The notes beneath the pieces are model-generated. The model worked only from the letters and a program-made list of their open reading frames with translations, did no database searches and had not been told where the DNA came from. Below, in pieces: positions 55,682 through 64,000 of a stretch of DNA of 64,000 nucleotides (positions are counted from its first letter, which is position 1; every line of letters begins with the position of its first letter). The position numbers and the translations under genes were made by a program. Source of the DNA: Escallonia rubra (taxonomy: Eukaryota; Streptophyta; Magnoliopsida; Escalloniales; Escalloniaceae); assembly GCA_033065855.1 (NCBI GenBank), contig JAVXUO010000985.1:248001-312000 (forward strand), given 5' to 3'.

Positions 55682-57722
55682 AGAAGCTCGTTATATATTC
55701 ACCTCCAATCCAAATTCTCTGTATTCCCCTCTCCTCTTTTCCTACTGATACCCAGCAACAAATCAATATATACTGTCAGGTGAATTTTTGGTCAAAATAA
55801 TCTGGTGTTCTAGCTTTGAACAAAACTACATTGTGTGTGTGAGAGAGCGTGAGACCAAATTGGTATTCTGTTCTTATCTATCTACATGTTTGAGCCGAGC
55901 TTAAAATAGAGGTTTGCACAAAAATTGGGTATATGTCCACTTTTTCACAAAGCCTCGTCTCAATTAATCGTGGATTATAACATATAGTCATCACTTACAA
56001 CGAGTATCCATATTAAATAGCCTCTGAGAACTTAAATAAAAAAGTTGTGTCTAAACGAAAGGGCCGTATTCATTGAGAAGTTTCGCAATGTAATTTTTCG
56101 TCGATATACATGAGATTAGACAATTTTTATAGTACTGGATGCAAGTTTTAACATAACCATCTGAAATCTGAAAAAAGTATTACACCATGAAGGCTTTCGC
56201 ATTACCAAAGAGATCTATGATATATTTCGATTCCCGTTTTTAGCAAAAGCGCCAACAATTTTGAGATCGATGTAATGCTAAAGATTCATGCATAGTAAGT
56301 AGTATTTATGGTAATTCGAAAGATTTATTTGGCCAAGGAAGGTGGATATTAATAGGTGATCAATGTAATGATAAGATCAAAAGCGAACAACCTAAACCTT
56401 GATACTATATGACCATATTTATTCAACTTCAATTCTTGATTTTACTCATTATTATTCTAAAAGATGGAGATGCGTAGCGACCCAATGTTATATGACATTT
56501 TTATACATCTTTCAATTCTTGCAAATATTAGAAAGCAAAAAATAACTAACTAAAGTAATTTATCTGGCCACTTTTACATGCAAAGTACGATGAGTGCATC
56601 TGATGACCGGAGTTGTCCAGGAGTAAATTGTCACTAGAGATATTTAACGACTATTAATTGTCACTATATATGAGGTTGAAGGAAGATTCCTACAACGAGG
56701 GTAGCAGCCAAAGTTTGTTAAAAATATAATACATAATACAAGAACATATAACTTCATTTAAACTAAAGAGCTACAGATAACAAAAACAATGTATAACTTA
56801 ATTATCTCCTCCCCTGATCCTCAAATGGAATCCTGTCGAAGAGTCGACAGGAAAAAATTGAAAAAAGCCGTAGAGCTTTTGCCTGAATTCACGGTTAGTC
56901 TGTCTTCCATGAATCATGACCACTCATGGCGTTACCTTCATGTTCAGGGTATTAAGGATAAGTTTGAGGATTGTATTGTGGGAATTCCTAGGAGGAGCGA
57001 AGTCTCTGGCCCCAAACAACAAATTAATAGGGTCACAACTTTGCAACTTGAAACGTTAAGGAACGTAAAACACATGGAACCATAATTTGGAGCATACAGG
57101 TCTAGACCGGAGGTGAAATGATATCGTGCTTATATTCCATGGCCAAGTTGGGCATTGAATAGAAAGGATAAAAACTGTAAAATTGATATTTGAGCTTTAT
57201 TTAAATTATTTGAACTATACTTTTATTACTAAAATAATTATATAGAGACACTTTTAAGGTCTTTAGAGTTCAACGCTAAAGTGGTTATACGACAATATTT
57301 TAAAGTCTTTAGCGTTGAAAGTGAAATTCAGATATCACTTTTCCTTATTTTTTGTGAGCTATGCAAAATGACTTAAAAATGACATTCTCTTCTCAGAAAT
57401 TTAGAATTTTTAGGTGGGCGTTTTCTTCGATATAGTCTAAAATGCCTAATACACAGGAAAGCAGGTGGTCATGTGCCCACCGATGACACTTGCTGCCTCC
57501 ACCACTAAATGTCGCATGAAAATTCATATCGTGTAGTATACGTTCTTTATAGATCTTTGAAGTATGTCGCGTGGAAATTAACCATCGTGTAATTATTATG
57601 TTCACGATAGAGTTTCTTGGAAATTTGGTACCTGCACACCAAACATCACATCGAAGTATTGACATCTATGGCATCTCCTGGTTAGGCCAATTGTTTTGGA
57701 AGTCTATAAATTTAGTCCACTT

Positions 57723-57804
57723 TTTTTTTTATGCTTAAAACTGTAATTACATATGACCCGTCGGTATAGGGAATGGAACTCGGGACCTCGAGGTCATTCC
57801 TTAA
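57723..57804 (-). mobile_element. 5'-truncated SINE-like insertion
   Basis: This 82-bp insert is flanked by TCCACTT (57716-57722 and 57805-57811). Unit 3 has the empty site (AGTCCACTTAAGA near 63407). A T-run on the left is the A-tail of a minus-strand insert. On the minus strand it contains GAGTTCCATTCCC, close to the tRNA-type B box of plant SINEs. It is specific to unit 2. Confidence 0.6.
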
Positions 57805-58354
57805 TCCACTTAAGAGGTCTATATATGATCCGTCCCATGCATGTTATATTTACTATTTGAATAGTCTTATTAGCATTTTCTAAACAATTGATGACATTTA
57901 CTGGCTATGATTTTATGCGAGTAACTAGCAAAGGTACAATCACAAGATGCAAGCAGGGTGTGCCAATAGTCTTTTTGGAGGGCCAATGAAAACTAACCTT
58001 GTTAAGTCAAGGTAACTAGTCTTCTGATCTTTATAGAAACGATTAGTAGTATATTCTTCTGGTTTTTTCTTTTTCTTCCGTTTCCTTTTTAGGTGGGGGT
58101 GCTCTTCAACTTAATTAAGTGATTTCTTTAAACTAATGTATCCAAACATATGACCATTCTAGCCGAGGCTACCAGCACACAATTGTTTTTACACACTCCT
58201 TCAAGTACCTTATTAAAGCACAAAGGAAATGAGATTTACGTAGTCCAGGGATTCATAAATTAGCTGCAAAGTGTATTTATCATTGACATTTAGCCTAAAC
58301 GAATAGAGTTCTCCTTAATAAACGGGTTATCACAATGTTCTCAAACCAAGAAAA

Positions 58355-58359
58355 TGACG
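58355..58359 (+). promoter_or_regulatory. TGACG (as-1 half-site), unit 2 copy
   Basis: This is the same TGACGTGCCCGA context as in unit 1 and unit 3, 504 bp upstream of the truncated PR-1 copy. Confidence 0.35.
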
Positions 58360-58802
58360 TGCCCGACTATAGGTAGTCAAGGTTTAGCACTCGGTTATAT
58401 CACATCACGTCTATTATATAGCGAATATTTTTGTGTCCAATTGCACCCTTCAAATGACCATTAAGAATCGTTAATAAATAATAAAGATCCTTTGTTTTCC
58501 AGCTTTTGTATTTGTACGTGGTTGTGTTAAGATATGATATTTTCTTAAATTAGAAAAGATTAGAAGATCGAGTTGCATTATTTTTGTGTTTTCGATTGAG
58601 TTAGATATGATATTATCTTAAATTAGAAAAGATTAGAAGAGTTACATTATTGAACTAAACTTGAAACACGATCGCCAATCTAGATCCATGGGGAAGACCT
58701 TGCTAGTCTACTTTGGTCCTTCTGCGTATTGACAATAGCGTAAGCCAAAATTTACACAAAAAAAAAAAAAAAACTGAGAACTTTCAAGAGTACTCTTGCA
58801 CC

Positions 58803-58810
58803 TATAAATA
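58803..58810 (+). promoter_or_regulatory. TATA box of the truncated PR-1 copy
   Basis: TATAAATACCCC is 56 bp upstream of the ATG at 58859, nearly identical to the promoter of the intact gene at 53156. Transcription of the broken copy is therefore plausible. Confidence 0.55.
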
Positions 58811-58858
58811 CCCCTTATACTACAAGCCTAATTTTCCACAACAACATCTAAATCCACA

Positions 58859-59199
58859 ATGGGGTGGTGTAACATGTCAGTAGCATTTCTTGGTGTCCTA
58901 GGGTTAATAATGGTTCATTCCACCCATGCCCAGAATTCCCGTACGGTGAGAACCTCGCGAAAGGCAGCGGTGACTTCACCGGCAAGGCGGCTGTGGATTT
59001 ATGGGTTGGAGAGAAGCAATACTATGACTACAATTCTAATTCTTGCGCATCCGGGAAGGTGTGCGGGCATTACACTCAGGTGGTTTGGCGCAAATCGGCC
59101 CGTGTCGGGTGCGCTAGGGTTCGGTGCAACAATGGTTGGTGGTTCATCACTTGCAACTATGATCCTCCTGGAAACTATGTTGGCCAGCGTCCTTACTGA
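58859..59199 (+). pseudogene. PR-1 copy broken by a 148-bp internal deletion
   Basis: The first 27 codons, including the signal peptide ([20 protein letters not shown], ending STHAQNS), are nearly identical to the gene at 53156. After AATTCCC the sequence jumps to GTACGGTGAGAACC, removing what is 53238-53385 in the intact copy (148 bp) and shifting the frame. The normal frame then continues intact from the PYGEN region through [31 protein letters not shown] and [15 protein letters not shown] to the stop at 59199, but it is no longer joined to the signal peptide. From the signal-peptide ATG the shifted frame stays open to 59212, so a secreted non-CAP protein of 117 residues is possible in principle. 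The deletion is young: the flanking halves are almost unchanged. Confidence 0.9.
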
Positions 59200-60127
59200 A
59201 ACTATACATTAACTAGAAAAATAAAGAATAAAAAGCACAACTAGCTAGAAGCTGTGCGGGGGCTATGTATTGTGTGTTTGGCCTTTGGTTTCCCTCTCTT
59301 GATTTTCCAGAAAATAATACAAATGTGTTAGATATGCAGTATATCTTTCGTTTATTCGGTGCAATTATTTGTGAGAATTTTGTACTTCTACTAGAATTAC
59401 CTTGCTCTAAATTTTTAAGACATGCAATGACGCTGAACAACATTGCGATGGCTATCTGAGTCAAAGTGGCCTTAACTTTCCTCAATGAACTGTATAACCT
59501 CTCATAATGTTCCATTGCATTCATCGATATGTATTTTCCCCTACTCCCCCTTGGTAGAGGTAAGAATAAGGAGTCCATTACCCACATATATAGGTTGACT
59601 TACGCCAACAAGACTTGGTTCCATCCATGCATGTGTAAACTTATCTTTCACACTTACTCGATGTGGGGCTAACACAACTCCGCATGTGAAACTCAATAAT
59701 TTCTGCCTCACATGTGAGCTAGTCCACCAGCCTTCGAAGTTCCCCCTCGAGTCATGCCAAGAACCACCATTCTTCCAAGAGCTACGGACACTAGTGGAAG
59801 GCGTGGTTAGCCAACCATGGGCTCTGACATAACATGAAGCCCAATGCCCATCAAGATGCCCCATATATGTAGAATAATCTCCAACTTGACCTAAAAGCTT
59901 ATACCCGTAGAACTTTGTCTCCATCCGTCTACATATGTGCAAAACTTGTTTTTCACACTAAGTTGACCAATTCGATACGAGACTAATACAAAATCACACT
60001 TGAACCTCAACACCCTGTAGACCCCTCTCCTCTTTTCATGCTGATAGCAACAAATCAATATTTACTGCCAGGAGAATTTTGGTCAAACTCGTCTGGTGTA
60101 TTCTAGCTTTGGACAAAACTAACATTT

Positions 60128-60168
<41 letters not shown>

Positions 60169-61412
60169 CCAAATTGGTATTCTGCTTTAGCTATCTACAT
60201 GTTTGAGCCGAGCTTGAAAGAGAAGTTTGCACAAAAATTGGGTATATATCCACTTCTTCACAAAGCCCCGTCTCAAGGATTATAACTTAGTCATCACTTA
60301 CAACGAGAATCCATATTAACTAGCCTCCAAAAATTTAAATAAAAAAGTTGTGTCTAAACAAAAGGGCCGTTATCCATTGAGAAGTTTCACAATCTAAACT
60401 TAATTTTTCGCCAATACACAGGAGATTAGACAATTTTTATATTAGTGGATGCAAGTTTATATCACCATGAAGCCTTCCGCATTACCAACGAAAGTATATT
60501 TCGATTCCCGTTTTTTAGCATAAGCGCCAACACTTTTGACATTGCCGGGGAAGGTGGATATCAATAGATGATTAAAGGCAATGATAAGATCAAAAGCCAA
60601 CAACCTAAACCTTGGATATATGACCATATTTATTCAACTTCAATATCTTGATTTTACTCATTATTGTTCTACAAGACGGAGATGCGCAGTTGGCGGCGAC
60701 CCAATGTTACAATGAGATTTTTATTCAAGTATACCTTTTCAGTTCTTGCAAATATTAGAAAGCAAAAAATGATTGAGTAAAGTAATTTCGCTGGTCAATT
60801 TCACATCCAAACTACGATGAGCGTTTCTAATGACCGGAGTTGTCAGGAATAAATAAATATAGAGATCTAGGCTTCTAGCTTTGTGAACGTAGAGAGTGTT
60901 AACTCCAGTTTTCTAAAGCACAGTAGACTTTATGGCTGAGATGGCTATAATCTATAAAACTCTTAAACTTATGAAATATCTCTACTATTAACCCCCAAAA
61001 AAAAAATTTATTTTTGCATTGCATTTAAGAGCTAATTAATTTGGACCAAATACTTTTAACTAAGGGCTTGTTGCAATTCCGTATCTTCGAATTAAAAGAT
61101 CGTAAAGTTTGCTTTGTTAATGTGGATTTTTTTAGCCTCTTCCGGTCCTTTTTTCTTTTTAGAAATTTACAAACCTTCTTAATTGCGTTATACATTTTAT
61201 AACTAATTATTTGGGTTTTATAATTTTGAAAGAAAGAAAGTAATGTTTCTAATTTGAAGGGGAACTCAATGGCGGTTTAGACTTTATTATTTTTGTCGTT
61301 TTAGAAAATTATTACTGGTACTTTTGTCGTTGCAAAAAAATTGATCGATTTAAGTAGCACAGTTTTGAAGCGAAACTCGCAGAAGATTTTGCAAAGCCAT
61401 AACAACATGTTA

Positions 61413-61446
<34 letters not shown>
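59200..61446. repeat. PR-1 array unit 2, 3' part
   Basis: Up to about 60015 this matches 53645-54590; then the alignment jumps to 55731 onward, so the second PR-1 copy of the unit is deleted. A (TG)n(AG)n microsatellite at 60126-60168 is much longer than its counterpart near 55835. From about 60870 the sequence is not clearly shared. A TA microsatellite (about 61417-61445) ends at the MITE. Confidence 0.65.
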
Positions 61447-61448
<2 letters not shown>

Positions 61449-61935
61449 AGCTGATCCGTTGAGAGCGTGGGCAAAATAGGAGAAGTTGCAAGCGCGATCT
61501 GACCGTCCATCCCGAAAGATGGACGTGCCAGATCGCGCCTTTTTCGAAAGCTGTCAGTCGTCCGCCATACAGTATGGCGGACGGGTTTTTTTACCAAATT
61601 GCCCCTTTGCGCCTGTCCGCTAAACTGTATGGCGGAGGACATTAAATTCCTGATGGGAGACAGCCAAAAGACGTCCGCGATACTGTATGGCGGACGTCCC
61701 CTAGGCTGACACCTGTCCTTAGGCTGACACCTTTTTGCCCCAACACTTAAAATTTTTTTTTTTCGACCCTATTTACGTCCGCTATACTATATGGCGGACA
61801 GTCAAGGAGAAGGAAGCCTCCCCAACACTTAGTTTTTTTTCGGCCCTATGTACGTCCGCTAAACTATATAGCGGACAGTCAAGCAGAAGGAAGCCTCGGC
61901 TAAACTATTTTGCCCACGCTCTCAACGGATCAGCT

Positions 61936-61937
<2 letters not shown>
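61447..61937. mobile_element. MITE with 33-bp inverted ends and five internal palindromes
   Basis: This 491-bp element has perfect 33-bp terminal inverted repeats beginning GGAGCTGATCCGTTGAGAGC (61447-61479 and 61905-61937). It sits in a TA microsatellite, so any target duplication would be TA-rich and cannot be resolved. The interior carries five copies of a palindrome of about 23 bp, GTCCGCNATACTGTATGGCG type, at 61560-61582, 61615-61637, 61673-61695, 61777-61799 and 61854-61876. The last two lie in a tandem repeat of about 76 bp. There is no coding sequence. The superfamily is not assigned. Confidence 0.8.
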
Positions 61938-61989
<52 letters not shown>

Positions 61990-64000
61990 CTTGATGAAGT
62001 TCTTAATTAATTTGTAACTTAAAAAAAACATATAAGCATACACATATTTTGTCTCTTAATGATGCGTCTAATCTATTTTTGTTGATATATATTGGTGGAT
62101 TTTGTTTATTTTTCTGCTCCTACTCTCTTTCTTAGATGATCATTAGCCTTCTTTCAATTACAAAATTTTCTTTGTTTGTGCCTAGGACTGCCTATTTGCC
62201 TTTTCTCTTTTATGGAACTTACAAAAATCATAAACCTGATCGGACAATCCTCTACAGGCCAGGCAATATGCTTGTCCAAAAATTTACCATATACATATTG
62301 TGTTATTACTCTTTTTAACGGTTTAAAATTTTCATTATTGAAAGAGAGTATATAATACAAAAAAGTATAATTTTATTTGAAATCCAAACCTAAAGACAGC
62401 AATAACGACTCATAACTTAATTATCTCGACTCCTAATCCTCAAATAAAATCCAATCGAAGAGTCGGACGGAAAAAAAAAAAAAAAACCGTAGAGCTTTTA
62501 CCTGGATTCACGGTTAGTCTGTCTTCCATAAATCATGACCACTGATGGCGTTGCCTTCATGTTCAGGGTATGAAGGCCAGGACAAGTTTGACGATTGTAT
62601 TGTGGGAATTCCTAGGAGGAGCAAAGTCTCTGGCCCCAAACAACAAATACGGTCCAACTTTGCAACTTGAAACGTTATGGAACGTAAAACACATGGAACC
62701 ATAATTTGGAGCAACGTCTAGACCAGAGGTGAAATCATATCGTTCTTATATTCAATGGCCAAGTTAGAAATTATGTTTAAGCTGGGCAGATACAATTTTA
62801 AAATTGGTAATTGAGTTCTATTTTAATTAGTTGAATTATACTTTTATTCTTAAAGTAGTTATATAAAGACACTTCTAAGGTCTTTAAAGTGGGCTGATTT
62901 GAACTATACTTTTATCTTAAAGTGATTGTATGATAGCACTTTAGAGGCTTTACTGTTGAAAGTATAACTCAAATAGTGAGAAGTGAAGTTGAAATATATG
63001 TCACTCATCCTTATTTGTATATATGAACTATGCAAAATGACTCAAAAAAGACATTCTTGTTTCAGCAATTCAGAATGTTTAGGTATACATTTTCTTCGAT
63101 ATAGCTTAGCCAAGTCTACACGATAGAAAAACGGGAGCAGCAGGTAGCCATGAGTCCACAGATGCCGCCTACTTCCTCCACCACTAAATATGTCGCATGG
63201 AAATTCCTATCGTGTAGTATACGTTCATTATAGATTTTTGAAGTTTCTCGCATGGAAATTTCTACCGTGTAGTAGACGTTCAATGGAGAATTTTTAAGAG
63301 TTTCTTGAAAATTTGGTACCTGCAATCCAAACATTACATCGAAGTACTGACATGTATGGCATCTTCTGGTTAGGCCAATTGTTTTGGAAGTCTATGAACT
63401 TAGTCCACTTAAGACCACTGTATATTATCAGCCCAAGAACAGTATATTTACTATTTGAACAGTCTTATTAGCATTTTCTAAACAATTAATGACATTTCAA
63501 TAACTGTGCAAGTAACTAGGAAAAGTACAATCACGCGATGCAAGCAAGGTATGTCGATAGTCGTTTAAGGAGTGCCAATGAAGCTAACATTTTCTAAATC
63601 TAGAGAACTAATCTTCTTATCTTTATACAAACGACTAGTAGTATTCTTCTGGAATTTTTTATTTTTCTTCCGTTTCTTTTTAGGTGGGGTTGCTCCTCAA
63701 CTTAATTAACCGATTTCTTTAAACTAATATATCCAAACGTATGACCACTCTAGCCGAGGCTATTTATACACTCTTTCAAGTACCTTATTAAAGCACGAAG
63801 AAGATGAGATTTAGGTAGTCCAATAGGATTTATAAATCGCTGCAAAGTACATTACTCACATTTAGGCTAAAATACTAGAGTTGTTTATCACGATTTTCCA
63901 AAATCAAGAAAATGACGTGCCCGATAATAAGTAGTTGAGGTTTTGCATTTGGTATTACGCCGCATCTATCTCCATTGTAGGGAATACTTTTGTATCCAAT
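61938..64000. repeat. PR-1 array unit 3, cut by window end
   Basis: After a TA microsatellite, the sequence from about 61985 matches 50860 onward in unit 1, and from 62350 it matches both units. It includes the shared segment 62400-62720 and the TGACG site at 63913. By alignment, the next PR-1 start would fall several hundred bases beyond the window end. Confidence 0.75.
63913..63917 (+). promoter_or_regulatory. TGACG (as-1 half-site), unit 3 copy
   Basis: Same AAAATGACGTGCCCGA phrase as in units 1 and 2. The gene it would serve lies outside the window. Confidence 0.35.

Larger units (their letters stand above)
55682..58802. repeat. End of unit 1 and 5' part of PR-1 array unit 2
   Basis: The sequence 55730-56640 is homologous to 60015-60860. 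From 56723 the next unit begins, matching 51225 onward. It contains the shared segment around 56800-57090, a SINE-like insert (57723-57804), the 91-bp block absent from unit 1 (57929-58019) and the promoter of the truncated PR-1 copy. No other gene was recognised. Confidence 0.75.

Overview
This is a piece of a plant nuclear genome, almost certainly a eudicot. It has long AT-rich GT-AG introns, plant-specific gene families and many short non-autonomous transposons. No RNA genes, CRISPR arrays, bacterial-type operons or viral genes were recognised. The gene models were assembled by hand from splice signals and similarity to remembered Arabidopsis families. The species cannot be fixed from the sequence.

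Layout. (1) 0.9-1.25 kb, minus strand: a two-exon gene for a small secreted cysteine-rich peptide, too short and too split to appear as one long ORF. (2) 4.17-16.36 kb, minus: an 11-exon DUF21/CBS (CNNM/CorC-type) membrane protein of 430 aa. Its eighth intron is 6.8 kb and holds three transposons: a hAT-type element with a captured CIPK kinase fragment, a second hAT-type element, and a 3.3-kb element made of two LTR-like arms in inverted orientation. (3) 16.4-21.8 kb: divergent intergenic region and the 5' UTR of the next gene. (4) 21.79-36.27 kb, plus: a 13-exon EXS-domain protein of 486 aa. It has one GC-AG intron, a relative of the LTR-like arms in intron 5, and a retroposon with a 14-bp target duplication in intron 6. 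(5) 37.87-40.26 kb, plus: a CGR2/CGR3-type Golgi pectin methyltransferase (261 aa). (6) 41.22-45.50 kb, plus: a TBL12/TBL13-type O-acetyltransferase (413 aa). (7) 48.6-64 kb: a PR-1 (CAP superfamily) cluster with two intact genes, three broken copies, and a unit of about 5.5-5.7 kb repeated two and a half times.

The genes do not form an operon. CGR and TBL proteins both modify cell-wall polysaccharides in the Golgi, and PR-1 proteins are secreted defence proteins. A DUF21/CBS gene next to a TBL gene and a PR-1 cluster recalls, from memory, Arabidopsis At2g14520-At2g14610 and At4g33700-At4g33730. This suggests an ancient conserved block that here has gained transposons and a PR-1 expansion.

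The most interesting items are the unannotated 8-cysteine secreted peptide, the CIPK fragment captured by a hAT element with a perfect 8-bp target duplication, the inverted LTR pair, a 0.5-kb MITE carrying five copies of one palindrome, and the decaying PR-1 array whose repeat units can be ordered by shared insertions and deletions.
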